The position numbers were made by a program, and so were the translations under genes. A model generated the notes under the pieces. That model saw only the letters and a program-made list of their open reading frames with translations. It made no database searches and was not told where the DNA came from. A stretch of DNA of 64,000 bases, from NCBI RefSeq assembly GCF_004379255.2, contig NC_056037.1:13774902-13838901 (forward strand), read 5' to 3'. The stretch comes from Salvia splendens. Taxonomy: Eukaryota > Streptophyta > Magnoliopsida > Lamiales > Lamiaceae. This document shows, piece by piece, positions 44,517 to 57,900 of the stretch (the stretch's first letter is position 1; every line of letters begins with the position of its first letter).

Positions 44517-47383
44517 GAAAATGATATAGGTTGGGTTGGATGTGAGGGATGTCAATCAGGGCATGTTGATCAATTATCGGGGTATTCAGTTACTAACTCA
44601 TTTCAGTTATATTTTTTTTTATTACAAATTTGTTAACACTAACCATACAATTTGGATTTCAGGTTAATCCATCGGCCAATCAGGGTAAAAATAAAAAAAA
44701 AGTTAATAAAAAAGTATTTTACTAACCTTAAAAGTTTTACAAAATAATGAAAATTGATAAGTAAATAGTCAGAATGAACTAATTTCGGGCCAATTCTATG
44801 GAACTCAAGTTATTTTACAAATTACGGGGTATTCGTTTTACAGTTATTCGGATTGTGCATTTTTTAGGTATAAATTTGTAATTCTAACCTTATCAAATTG
44901 TTGGTTTAATATAAATAGTTTGGAATTTAATTATTTACAATTAATGGCGATAGTGAATTAATATGGAGTAGTTCGTAAGTAAATATCATTATAAATATAA
45001 AAACAATCTCTATGCCTGTCTTATTGTCCACAGATTGATTGGAGTGTGTTAGTTTTATTTGAAAATGTGAAGAATTCATCTACGTACAACATCTGAATGA
45101 TCTGATAAGATAAACTTTTCTTTTCTATAATAGCATTAATTAAAATCGTTTTTGATTGAATTGTAAGTAATATTTAATTTACGTTTTGTACATATGATCT
45201 TGATATATTCACACATCGAGAGAGAGAGCGTGAATACATGAGTATTGAGTTTATTCGCGAGTTTGGGCCAAGGCCCAGCTAACAGTCCAAATATCTAAAT
45301 TTTATACTGATATATAATTTGCATTGTTTATTGTAGAGTTATGTATTGTATATAATCAACACCACTTTTCATAATATATTGTGGAACATTGTAATGATTT
45401 TATTAATATTTGTTTGTATGTTATCATTTTCGATTTAAGTTATGGTAATTATCTTTTATCCGATTTTAATGTTGCACGTCCAATGATGATATTTTTCTCT
45501 CACTTAATTATGATAATGTTAGCATACTATTAATCTTTTAATTATATATGAAATTCATGTTATAGTACAAGGGTTTTATCACAATTTATGTCAGTCAAAG
45601 ACCTCTAGCATATATCATGATTTGCATGGTTATTTGATGGGGATTAATTATGCGATATTTATTTCCTTAATTTTGAGAAGTTTGTATATATATTTGGACT
45701 CGCAACATTACGCTATTCTTACTGATCATGAGGTGAAGTTAGGAGTGAGAACAAACTCATAGGAAAAGTCTTGTGGACGAATTCGACAAACTGCCCAATC
45801 TGTGCCCGAGATTAGTCCAATAATCTTTTAATCATTTATGATATTCATGTTATGATTATTACATCGTAGCGAATTTTGATATACAAAAAAGTGGTAGTTT
45901 ATTTGAATTGTTCATCATTTTAGTTTATTCCCAAATAATTCAAAAGATAATCCAAAAATAAATTGAATCGCATTTAATATAATAATTTTCACGTACACTT
46001 CAATAAATTTTAATTTGGCACCAAAATATATTCTTTTTTTTTGTACATATACTTTTATATCTGCAAGATGCATTATATATTTTCCTACATGCATTTCTAT
46101 AAATTTTAATTTGCTGGACTATTTTTATTTTAAATATCTTGGAAATTGAATTGCAATTTACTACTATCTTTAGTACATGTGCTAAACTTTTTAGTATTTA
46201 CAGCACTGTTTTTTTTATTTTGTACATGCACTTGAGCAATTCTATAGAATTTATTTTGCGAACCTCAACTACTGTACTAATAAATTAACACCACCAAAAT
46301 CGGAATTTACCATGTGAATAAATGCAGTAAACTCATAATTCTACACTCAAAATGAAATAAAAAAAGGTTGATATGGTAGAGGGAATGAAAGTTCGATACA
46401 ACACGTACGTACTATATGAATGCTATCTTCATATTCATTATGAAAAATCAATTATTTAATTAATAGTCAACTTACTTTTCCAAATACAACAAGACACGAT
46501 TATTAAATTAAATTTTATGTGAAACATTATATGATAAATTACATTTGATTTTGCGAAATATTCCTAAATCATGGAGGACCTAGGATTTCTTAAAGGGCAT
46601 AGGAAATTGGCTATGCATATTTTAGGAAAACAAATTTCCATATAATTGGTGAATTCAAGCTCTAATGACATAGTCCGTTTTACAAATAATATATGAATGA
46701 TTCCTTTGTTTTTATTTTATTCGTTTTTATCAATCACGCCGCAACTATGAAACTCACATATTTACTGAAATTTTAGATATTATTAGATGTGAAGCATTTA
46801 AATACCAAAATGTCCAAATTGTTTTTGTTTTTCTTCTTGGTTTTATTTTGTCGTGGGTTGTCAGTCTTCCATATTTAAATACTAAAAAGCTTGATATAGT
46901 TTGTACTCGTGTCAAGATTGATTTAATAATCTAACAAAGTTCAAAACGTTTATTCCACTAACTTAATAGGAGTACATGTTTTCATGCAATTTTTTTTTAA
47001 TATTCTTGCACTATAATTTTGCATGCTTTTAAAGTCTGATGATTAAACCTTTATAAGGGAGAATTACATGTTTTTATGCACAAAACAAAAATCTAATATT
47101 CTTGCACTACAATTTTGCCTGCTTTAAAAGTCTGATTAAACATTTACAAGATCATGGAGAAATGGTTGCTATTATCACGAACTTTTATCCAATTCCAAAG
47201 TTTTCCATAAACTTAATATTTATCGTAAAATTTATTAAAATTAAAATTAATTTTGTGTTCAAAAAACAAAATCTATCTCTTTTTCTAAGTTTCACCGTCG
47301 CCACCCTATTTCTATCTACAAGTTTGCCACCGACGCACTCTCCCAAAGTTTAATGTCATGCCATTATGCACAGCCTCATATCT
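44517..47383. other. AT-rich region without genes
   Basis: About 2.9 kb of A/T-rich sequence. Frames are short and resemble nothing known. No tRNA, no long tandem repeat and no clear transposon end was found. Some direct duplication occurs near the right end (TTCTTGCACTA..AATTTTGC at about 47002 and 47099). Confidence 0.5.
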
Positions 47384-47390
47384 ATACTAA

Positions 47391-47480
47391 TCTAAAATCT
47401 ATACTAATCTAAAGTGCCAGTTTGTTGAAAGGACTTATTTGCCCTTTTTGGCGGGAAACTTCAAAGCATCTTTGTTTACC
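47391..47480 (+). mobile_element. Helitron-like 5' terminus (tandem TCTATACTAATCTAAA)
   Basis: TCTATACTAATCTAAA occurs twice in tandem and continues AAAGTGCC and TTGCCCTTTTTGGCGGG. Plant Helitrons typically begin TCTATACTAAT after an A and have such CCCTTTTT-rich subterminal sequence. The 3' end (hairpin plus CTRR) was not found with confidence. The element probably extends right to include the RPA-like gene, up to at most about 54560. No Rep/helicase is present, so it would be non-autonomous. Confidence 0.55.
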
Positions 47481-48049
47481 CTTATGGTCATTTTAAAAAT
47501 GGGAGTTGCTGTGTACTTATTTTTTTGTCCATTTAGTTATTTATCTATTACAAATAATACACTATTAAATGCAGAAATTGTGTCTGCACATGTGAATCTG
47601 TGAAAATTTAATAAACAATGTAAATTCCAGGTTCCCAATGTTGCTGATAGTTGTGCTCATGTTAATACACCACTCCTTCCATATGTACCTGATAATAAAA
47701 ATCACATTTGTTAGGTGGTTGATTATATCTAAGAAATAAAGTATAATCATTCTATATAACCTTTTGTATTTCATTTGTGCAGTACACGTTGTGCAACATT
47801 TTTTTTAATTACAAACTCAATAATGTCACTGTTTGACTGACAGAAATCATATATTAAATCCAAATGCAAATATTGCCATAAAGAATCATGAAATTATTAT
47901 CTTAAATCAATTAACTCTAAATGCAAATCATGACATAAAGAATCATGAAATTATTACCTTAAATAAATTCATAACCTTTGCACTTAGACGATGAGAGTTT
48001 CAAAATTTCTCATCCTTAAATCCTTTGGTAACCTGTGTATAAACTATAA

Positions 48050-48740
48050 TTGTTAGTATATTATCTTCTGTAAATCTGTTCCTAATCATTTCATAAAACT
48101 GTTATTGTTAATATAGTGATACAAAGTATCTAACCTTTGCACTTCAAACTGTGTAGAGATACATAGTTTCTCATCCTCAAATATTTGGTAATCTGTGCAT
48201 AAAACTGTTATTATTAGTAAATTAGTAATACTAAAGCATAGATGAAAGCAATATATGTAAAGAGTGGTGTATTAACATGAGCACAACTATATCCAAAAGT
48301 TATAATACAGAAATGGTGCATTAATAAATCTCCATATTGCTTTCAAAGATGTAATAGATCTATTACCTTTTGATTATCTAACCTTTACTTTCAAAAGTTT
48401 CCTAATCCTTTGTCTTAGTATTACTATACAAAAGCAATTTTAGCCGTTAATATACTTAAACCTGAAATCCAAAATTGTGCTCTAGAATTAAACTAATTAA
48501 TAGTGTATTATTTGTAATAGATAATGTGCTCCAGAATTAAACCTGAAAATCCAAAATTGTGCTCCAGAATCATGTAAATCTGTTCCTAATCATTTCATAA
48601 AACTATTATTGTTAATATAGTGATACAAAATATCTAACCACTTTAAACTGTGAAGAGATACATAGTTTCTCATCCTCAAATATTTGGTAATATGTGCATA
48701 AAACTGTTATTATTAGTAAATTAATTACTTAAACCTGAAA
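48050..48740. repeat. Direct duplication of about 160 bp
   Basis: The blocks at about 48082-48232 and 48588-48728 share CCTAATCATTTCATAAAACT, TAATATAGTGATACAAA and ATACATAGTTTCTCATCCTC in the same order with a few changes. No coding potential was seen. Confidence 0.7.
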
Positions 48741-49749
48741 TCCAAAATTGTACTATAGAATTAAACTAATTAAATCTGAAATCCTAGATTGATAAATCTG
48801 ATCGATATATTATGTAATCAGATTTAGAAAGTAGATTGGCATAGTTTGTGCTCTAGAATTATGTATTATATTTGGATCTATTACCTTTTGATTAGCACCG
48901 ATTTTCCACATCTGCAGGTGTAGCTGAAGAGTTTCTCATGGATGAATCACTCTTCTGCACCTTTCCAAGCTCTGTGTAGGTAGATACCAGCCTATGTCGA
49001 TATTTTCGTCTCACTTTTTCGTTTGGGTAGAGAGGATGCAGCTGCTTTTTTTAGGGTTTCAATGAGCCTCTTTTGTATTCCTGCAAAATAGGATTTCTTT
49101 AAATACACAAATATCCAGTAATAACACATTTATTGGACAGTTAAATGGGCCATTTAATGAATGAATAGCTTTTAATGATGCTTTCGTTTTCCCAGATACA
49201 ACTGCCACTCTTTTTAATTCCTTTTTTAAATAGCTGGGCTGTTTAATAACCCTAATTTTGTTCGGATACTCTCACACTCTAATTATAAATCTGTTAAAAT
49301 ATTATTTGTTATATATTTTATGGTAGATAAATGAAAGGTTCATATATTTCAATGCTCCATGTGAATGGAGTTATCAAATCATATTTTGGCTTTAGTTTTT
49401 CCAGAACTCTTACCATGCTTTTAAAAGATCTTCTTGGCATTCCTTTCCTTTCTTTTATCTCCTTCTTCAGTAGTATAATACCTGCACAAAAGTAGACTTT
49501 ATAAGCAAATCTTATAAAGTATGATAAATATATTGCTATATGTGTAACCATGCTTACTTTTTTTTATCTTAATATCATAATCTCTGCACAAAAAGTCTCA
49601 TTAAAGTCTCATTTGTTCAGTGTTCTTTAATTCATCAAAGTATTATTTTTGCCCTTCTTCAATCTTATATTTGCAGGAAAGCTAAGCACTAATATATTAA
49701 ATAGGGACAATCTTTATTACCTTTTTGTGTTACTTTAAGTTTAGTTCAT

Positions 49750-49875
49750 TACTTTATTTTGTGTTTCATACTACTGATTATTTTCTGAGGGTATTTTGCT
49801 TCACAATCAAACCTAATACTACTGATTATTTTATGAGGGTATTTTGCTTCTCAATCAAATCTAATAGTACTGATT
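49750..49875. repeat. Tandem duplication, about 57-bp unit
   Basis: ACTACTGATTATTTT followed by GAGGGTATTTTGCTTC and CAATCAAA occurs twice, head to tail, with a partial third copy (TACTGATTAT). It lies upstream of the RPA-like gene. Confidence 0.75.
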
Positions 49876-50089
49876 ATAAATTGAATCTGATTTAATAATA
49901 GTATTGAAACACCTAATCTGATTCTCTTTGAGTGACATATTAGTATTGTGTGATTAATATTTAAGTATATGTAGTTAAAAGAAGTATAATGAAAAGACTT
50001 ATTTATTAATAGATTTTTATGTCAGAATATATTAATTTTGTTATTTGGAAGGCCTTTCTAATTATTAGCATGTTGGCCATTTTTTACCC

Positions 50090-50097
50090 TATAAATA
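50090..50097 (+). promoter_or_regulatory. TATA box of the RPA-like gene
   Basis: TATAAATA follows a CCC triplet in ACCCTATAAATACCC and sits about 30 bases before a CA-rich stretch (CAACCACTCACCAACCCC) typical of plant transcription starts. The ATG at 50549 is 450 bp further, so a 5' UTR intron is likely. Confidence 0.55.
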
Positions 50098-50548
50098 CCC
50101 TTTCCTAACTGCTTCTACAACCACTCACCAACCCCTCACAACTGAAAACACTTAACCGAATCAGCACACAAACTTGGTGGAGTTTCTTTTCAAATTCTTA
50201 TCTGCATTCCCCTTGATTGAATCTTCTTTATATATTTCTTCCTATTTCTGAAATGCACTTATCTGTCTAGAAGTTAGTTTATGATATATATCTCCTGTAA
50301 ATATTCAGCTAGGAAGAAATGATAGAATGTGTTTTTCTTACCATTTTGTCATTTCTGAAATATTGACTGTTTTCTTATTGTTACCACATCTTCTTGACTT
50401 TCCTTTTCTTCCTTTTTTATGTCCATCTCAGTAGCATAATTCCTGCACAAAAATGGACTTTGTTATGTGTTACAATTCATATATTTACTGTTACAATTCA
50501 TCTTCTGACATTATATGATTGACATCTAATTGAACAGATTGTGAAGTA

Positions 50549-52642
50549 ATGGCTCCTTTTGTAACCTGCTTAAACAACCTTTCCAAGGCAATCACTACCT
50601 CCACCATTAAAGTAAGATGTGTCCGTAGGTATGAAGGGGTTCCAGAGGTTAAAAATGATAACGGCCTAGAGTGTGTTTTGCATGATAATGCGGTATGATC
50701 TTTTTTCTACCAAACAACTATGCTTTTATTGTAAACTAAATGGAACTAATTATTAATGTCTGTTGTGTTACAGGAGACAAGAATCCAAGCATCATTCACT
50801 AATAACATTATGCAAAAGATGGCCTCTCCACTTAGGGAAGATGGTGTCTTTTTATAAAAAAATTCTTGGTGCAGAGTAACACTCTTAAAAACAAAGCAAC
50901 AAGCCACCAATTTAGGCTGGTAATGAATAGCTACACTGAGATGTTTGAGGTCAAAGATTTGACTTTTCCTAGAATGATGTTTTCTTTCAAGCCATTCCCT
51001 GAAATTTCACAAATGAGACACTATGATGAAACATCCTTTTTTGGTAAGAATTTAAATTCTATGTTGTAATATGTTTGTTTTTAATACTCATTACATATGT
51101 TGTTTCTGATTACTTATTTTACAGATGTTATTGGTGTCATCACTAATCCAGGAAGAGTTCTCAATCAATCTAAGTATAGGCTTATTGAGATTGAAATTAG
51201 TGATGAACAGTAAGTTGTATCAAGAGTTGTAAATTAAAATTCTGTACTACAATTTGTCTTAAAGTTAATACTTTTTTTTGTGTGTACAAGCATAATAAAA
51301 TCTTTTTTACAATTTGGGAATCAAATGTTGATTCTTATCTCTCTGATTTCAGAAAGAGTGAAAGAACCATTCCGATTGTTATTGTTCAAATTTGCAAGCC
51401 TAATTTATTTAGAGGTTTCATTTCTCTAACGTTGTTCTCTTTGTTGTTTGTTTTTCTTCTTTGTTTATCTGACATAAGCTGTATTAATCAAATGTGTTTT
51501 TATTTATTAGGTGAAATGAGAATATCTACACACTTTCAAGCATCAAATGTTCTAATTAATCCAAAATTAGATGAAGTTACTGATTTTAGGAAAAGGTATA
51601 AGCTATTAGCTGTAATATAGTTCTCACAGTTTTTAAAATGAATATGTTTTACTACATTTATTATCTTATTGTCAACTGATTTTAGATGATATTTATATAG
51701 AATTGTAGGTGATGAGAGATTTATTCACTATGGTTCTTTGGGTCCTGTTGGACCAAATATTAGCAATGAGTTTGATAATCCTACAGTGAAGTCCCTACAG
51801 GATTTAGAATGTCAAGAGGTATTTAATACTTCTTTTTCCAACTGAAATGAAAAAGTTTACCTTGACTTATTTTGTTAATTATACTGTCTTACATAATATT
51901 AGTTCTTTTCTGCCATTTATTCGCAGGATGGTTTATATTGGGTTTTTGGAAAGATTGTATCTGTGGAATCACATTATGATACATGGTATTACATGTCATG
52001 TAAGACATGTTTTAAGAAGGTTGAAGCAGAGGATAATAAGTTTAACTGTTCACTATGTAAGAGCAGTTATTCCCATGCTTATAGAAGGTATGATAGTATT
52101 AAATTTTTATCTTAAGAATGTTGAAGCAAAGGACAATAAGTTTAATGTTTGATAAGTTACATATTTTGAATTTTTAGCTTATGCAGGTATAAATTTATTG
52201 TCAATATTGTTGATGATACAAGCAACACTTCACTTTTAGTGTGGGATAGGAAGGGGATCCAACTGATAGGAAAAAAGGTTTATGAATTTGTAGGGGATGA
52301 TAATCAGGTTTGTAATTTAAAATATTGATATGATGCTTTTATTCTTTATTAGCTTTTACTAAAATCACTTATATTGCAGGTTTTGCCAATGGAGGACATT
52401 GCTAAAGAAATTGAAAAGAAGCTGGTGGGGCAGAGTATGTTGTTCAAGCTCCAATTCAGAAATCAGTTGGAGTATTACAGATCTTATCCCAAAATAATTA
52501 GAGCTAAAATAGTGAAAAAATGTCTATGTGAGATAAAACTATTAGATTTCTATTCAAAGTCTCGGTTTCAATCACCAACCTCTTTTTCAAATGAGTTTGA
52601 AGTTTCTTCTCTCGCATGCCATGCCTATCATTGTTTCTTATA
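50549..52642 (+). pseudogene. Replication protein A 70-kDa-like (RPA1/DUF223) gene, probably Helitron-borne, frameshifted
   Basis: RPA1 relatives bind single-stranded DNA; plant Helitrons often carry such genes. Exon 50549-50692 encodes MAPFVTCLNNLSKA, TSTIKVRCVRRYEGV and GLECVLHDNA. The next exon (from 50774) gives ETRIQASFTNNIMQKMASPL, then loses frame at an A run near 50855-50862 and resumes as NTLKNKATSHQFRLVMNSYT and DLTFPRMMFSFKPF (an OB fold). Later exons give DVIGVITNPGRVLNQSKY, FTIWESNVDSYLSDFRKS and the C-terminal zinc-binding OB fold with CKTCFKKVEAEDNKFNCSLC, then DDTSNTSLLVWDRKGIQLIG and LFKLQFRNQLEYYRSYP. The phase does not match at the junction before 51291. The frameshift and poor junction suggest a pseudogene; a single-base sequence error in the A run is an alternative. 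Confidence 0.75.
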
Positions 52643-54568
52643 ATCAGATTCACCTTAATCCTAAACAATCAAAACCTGCAATATCAGATGCAGAATTTCA
52701 GATTTAATTGTAGAAGCCAACATTTAAAAATGGAGTGAATCAAATCTGGCAATGCTTACATCCAATTGAGAGAATCTATCCCCTCATTCCATGTCGTCGC
52801 TGCAAATCACAATTGATTGATTTTTAGTTAGTTATAGTTTGTTTAAGGACAAAACAACTAAAAGAAAAGTTGTCACATAGCATTACAGAAATTCAAGAAA
52901 CATGCAGACACACTTTCTGCAGCAATTAATGGAATCATCTTTTAAGTTCTCAACAGTTTTTTGAAATCTCTATTTTGGCATGACATATTTTACAAGCTTT
53001 ATAAGGCCAATATTAGTATTGCATCTAAATTGGATGTAAGCATTGAAGAAGTTAAAGACATACGTAAAGGTGAGATCAGTTAAATCCCATTTGGAACCAT
53101 TAAATTAAGTTAAAGACGTAATACAAAAGTGTTAGGCATCACAACATAAATCTCATTCAAGTTTATGTACTTATATGCTTATCAACCCAATATTAGTATT
53201 GCATCTCAATTGGATGTAAGCATTGAAGAAGTTAAAGACATATGTAAAGACAAGATCAGTGAAATCCCATCTGGAAGCATTGAAGAAGTGAAAGACATGT
53301 AATACAAAAGTGTAAGGCATAGGACGTTCTAGGCATTCTTCTTATTCTCAATCATGTAAAGTGGGATTTTGATTTGGAGCAGTTATTCATGGCATTTCCT
53401 GTTGAAAGCAAGTATGAAGTAAGATTTCAAGATTGACATAGATATTGTTCACTTGGTATAATTTTTAAAGAAATGTGTCGTAGATATATTTTTCACACCT
53501 TTGAAGTCAAATATGTTTTTAAATCATTCAGTGTAAATATAAATGATTTATGTTTATTTTGAAGTTATTCTTTGGTTTTTTGTTACAAGCCCAACAGTAA
53601 TACCTAATTTCCATTTTAAAGCCCATTTTGCAAGATTTAGGGTTCTGGAATGTTGGATGAACTGAAAGGTCATCTTGGTTTATGTGGAGTTCTAAACCTA
53701 TAAAATATAAGCTTTTCCAGTATCCATTATCCCTCATTGTTTTCTTAAATTTTATTTCTGCCGAGCTTCATATTATACTATAATCTGTTGTGGATTCAAT
53801 TATCAGCTCTGAATCAATGAAGAAATTAAAAAAATCTGTAATACATAAGAGTTTGGCATCTAAGAAGTTTACTCATTCAAGTTCAGGTACTTATTTAGCA
53901 ACAGTATAAGTTCTCTATTTTGACTAGAATTTGACACAGATATGATTTTTTTACAATCTGTGAAGCTTGCTATAATTAATAATTAAACATGCTTTGAAAA
54001 AACAATTGATTTATGTGTTATGAAGTTGTTAAACGTTTTTGAGCCAGGTGTTTAAAGCCAAGTATGAATGCTTTCGAATTTTTTCTCAGATCTATGTAGG
54101 TTTTCACCAATATGTGACAATCATGTACAAAAATCATGAATACAAAGGTTGGGAAAAGGATTTAGTTACCTTCAGTTTACGTCCTCTGTTAGTTTACAAA
54201 CCCATATGACATTCCACCGCTTTCATCGGTGCCCTTTCCGTTCATTTTGTTGCCTTATATATGCTATTGTACAGATGAGAACAAATCTGCTATCGTGTAG
54301 AAAAACAATGAGTGTTCTATGAGAATAGATCTGAAATCTAAATTAATTACGAATCGTTTAAAATTCATGAATCAAGAAATGGATTTTACCTTTAGTATAG
54401 ATTTGTGGAGAAACTCTTCGATGTGTAGGAACAAATCCGTTTAGGGTTTTCGAGAGGTAGTATTTCGCTGAATGGAGTGAAACTACTCCATGGTGCGAGT
54501 CGATTTTAATCCGTCGCCGATTCATACAAGGATTATCACCAATTGGGGACTTTGTGATCATCATCTAA
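52643..54568. other. AT-rich region with a direct duplication
   Basis: No gene was recognised. ATATTAGTATTGCATCT, ATTGGATGTAAGCATTGAAG and AAGTTAAAGACATA occur twice (about 53010-53080 and 53191-53262), giving a direct duplication at roughly 180-bp spacing. The likely Helitron 3' end should lie in this interval but no convincing hairpin plus CTRR was seen. Confidence 0.5.
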
Positions 54569-54952
54569 GAGCATCCGCAATGGGCGGACGATGGCACGCC
54601 CGATGGCGCGCATCGTCCGCGCCATGCATCGTCCGCACCCATTGCGGGTGCGTGCCATAGGGCGCGGACGATAGTCGCGCCCTATACTTCGGTCGCGGAG
54701 GATAGCGCGGACGATGGCCATCGTCCGCGCCATCGTCCGCCCCATTGTGAAGGTCGGGACGATCGACTCGGACGATGGCACGCGGTTTTGATTTTCTATT
54801 TAAATCTCGTTTCTCATTCAGTTGTGCATACGAACATATCGACTATCTCTTTACATATTCTCTCTCTACATCCAACCAAAATGAATCTCGGCGACGGCCC
54901 GGCCATTGAGTTCGCTGCCAACAGACGCCAATACCATATGGGGTACTACTTG
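54569..54952 (+). mobile_element. PIF/Harbinger 5' fragment with internal deletion, cut by an LTR element
   Basis: After TAA (54566-54568) the end GAGCATCCGCAATGGGCGG is followed by repeated GCGGACGAT and ATCGTCCGCGCC blocks in both orientations, as in the Harbinger copy at 44290-44430. A TATA-like stretch and an ATG at 54881 follow. The frame MNLGDGPAIEFAANRRQYH then MGYYL joins a start directly to an internal transposase segment (compare GPAISFVANDNQHDMGYYL in the copy at 40816-42130), so the catalytic core has been deleted. The chromovirus-type LTR interrupts it right after YYL. Confidence 0.75.
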
Positions 54953-57900
54953 TGTCACGACCGCATTTTATAAGGATAGAAAACACGGTTGATCGCGACT
55001 AGGGGAGGATTAAAGAAGCGGGGAAGAAAGGGGAAAACACAATTCGACCATAGCTCGAAACAAAATCAGAGTTTTGAACAAAATAGACTTGAGTCTTTTA
55101 AGATGCACAACGGAAGCGAATGAACGCGGTTCCATGTGTGAAGACATGAACCTCCAAGAGTCAAAATCTGACTGAATTAAATGTCTTGTCTCAATAGCAC
55201 TTCCTCCACCACTTCGCTGCTCAACCTGCACATTTAGAAATATATACAGGGTTGAGTACAAAAGTACTCAGTGAACACATTGCCAAAAATTACACATATA
55301 CATTTGAAAATATTGTCAAGCCATCATCACAGTAACACTCGGGGTGTTGTTGAAAAGACCCGAGCTTACTAAAAATATCACATTGGGTTGCAACCCTTTT
55401 TTCGGTACTTAGCCATATCTGATCACATTGTGCCGTCGAGATGGTGTTCTCGCACGGTCACCTTCTCTGCCCATCATGTCAGAGGTATTCTTGTGCCGGG
55501 AAGGTGGCCACCTTCCACGGTCACCTGCTCTGCCCAACATGTCAGAGATAGCTTGTGTACACTAGTCCGAGCGGGGACACCACCCTCACTGGGACCCGAA
55601 TTCGACTTATATCATCGTTCATAATTCACTTGGCCTTAGCCAAACAGATAGGCATCATACACAAAACATTTATGGCATGACAACATCTTTAAAGATCACG
55701 AACATGTATTCGTGTTTTCATAAAATACGATTTGTATTTTAGTATAAGAAAGCTCACCTCGTTCGCTTAAAACTCCTTCATTTGAATCTTTCGTTCCGAC
55801 TCCACCCTTAACTCACGGAGATAGCCTTTTGAAAACAAACAACGTACTTAATAGAAATTCACATACTTATAGAAATGCATGCCCCTACTTTATTTCTTTT
55901 ATCATTTGTTCACCGTTAGAAAATTTTAGAAACTTGCATATTAATTAAATTGGAAAATTTAATTAATAGCACTTCTTTATTAAACTTAATTATTTCTGTG
56001 ACTTGAGAACGTCGTTTCCCTCTTTCTTTCCATTTCCTTAGCGGCCGCCCGAGGCGTCGCGGGGCGATGCCGGTCGGCCGCTTACGCTCATAATTCCTCC
56101 GTTAGCTCCTCGTATTTTCCATCATAATATCGAACAAAAATCCCAAAATTTATTTAAGCGCATAATTGAATTATCGCAACTATTTCCCCTTTGCTAAGAA
56201 AAATTATATGTTTTCCGGGCTTGGGATAAATTATTCATACTTCAAAATTATTTCGAAATTAATTAAATAACTCCTAAAAATTTATTCAATCCCATGATTA
56301 ACTTATCGTAATAATTTCCCACCGAGAATTTATATTTATTTCGGCCTTGTAAAAATATTCTAAAATTAAATAAACAAGTCCCCACAATTAATTCAATTAT
56401 CAACCCAATGATTTATTTACAAAACCCAAATTCTCCACCTTATCACTCAAATTAATATTTTAAAGCCCCAAAACAATTTAAGGGGAGCCCAACTTAAATA
56501 GATCATCCAATTAATTTATTAAGCCCAGAAATTAAATAAATTCGAAAATGGGCCTCACACTCACTATGTATTGCAGCCCTAAATTAATTTGAAGGGGATT
56601 GGGCTCGGATTTATTTTGCATAGCCTATTGCTAATTATATTCATGGCCCAAAACCATTTAATTCATTAGCCCAAGTTAAAGAAGAACTAACCCAAAGATA
56701 ATTAATTTGGCCCAACTTATAACCTCTAGGCCCAACTAATTAATTTGTGAGAAGCCCAAATTACACTGCCTCCTATACGTGACTTTCCCTTCCCCAAATC
56801 ACATTCTTCATAATTGAAATCCCTAAAAGAACACAGCAGCCTCCCTCTCTCTCTCACATCGCCGCCGCCGCCAGCCTCCCTCCGGTGCCGCCGTCGCGCC
56901 ACCGCCACCTCCGGCGGTGGTCCTCCTTCCTCCTCCCCTCTTTCTCCCTTCTCACCTTCTTTCTTCTCTCTTCTCTCTCTGTGTCGGTTTCCCTCTCTCT
57001 CCCTCTCCTATCTCTCTCTCAGAGACCACTCCACCACCACCACCGCAGCGAGCCCGACGACGCACCGTCACCACCGTGCGCAACACAGACGCCGCCGTCA
57101 CCTCTAGATCTCCTCCCGTTCAGATCAGCCGCCGCCGACTCCGCCACTGTGCATACACAGGTGGCGGCTTCGGCCTCCTCCACGTCTCGCACAGCCGGAG
57201 CAGCTTCCCGGCGTCACTCCAGCCCCGGCCGCCGCCTCATCGCCGAACTCCCGGAAGGTAAATACTTAAATTTCCTTCTCTTCTTCTTCTTCTTCTCTCT
57301 CTCTCTTTTTTTTATCTTCTAAAAAGATTTAATCTTTCATTTATTTGTTTTGTGTTTTAACTTTATAGATTTGTCAAGATTTTATTGAAAGTCATAGAGG
57401 TGTGAGGCTGCCAACGTCGTCTCCGGGCTGCCGAGCTCGCTGCCGAAATCCGGCAGATTCATAGAGGTAAGTTTTTCTCCTTCCTTCTAGTTGTTAAGGC
57501 AGTAGGATTCTATTTTATTTTGATTTACTAAATTTTGGTGAATTTGGAGTGGTATATGCCTTGTTATATGAAGATTTAAAATTGAAATATGCTGTTTAAT
57601 TTGATGTGCCAGATTCTACTTCCAACCATATTTATATATGCATGCTCTTACATATTTGAAGGAAAATAAGGGTTTGTGATTTACCTTTTGATGTGGAAAT
57701 AAAGTATTGTTAGATTGTAGTGCATGACTTGTGTGCAAATCTCTCTACTCGGACTCCTCTATCCGATGTGGTGTTAGTGTGTATAGAGAATTTAGGATGT
57801 CTAATGGTGATGTGTGTGACTGAAAAAAATGATTTGTACATATACAGAAAAAGATGGCAAGTGGGACATGTATCATTAAAATATTCTTTGTCAGAGGGAT

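Noticed and set aside
47102..47353. 83-aa plus-strand frame as a small gene
   Set aside because: It is AT-rich, with Lys/Ile/Phe-biased composition and no promoter or homology seen; likely chance.
56814..57322. Proline/serine/arginine-rich frames of 97-145 aa (and copies at 63176-63684)
   Set aside because: They are translations of a CT- and CCG-rich LTR segment in three frames at once, with no conserved domain; kept only as part of the LTR.
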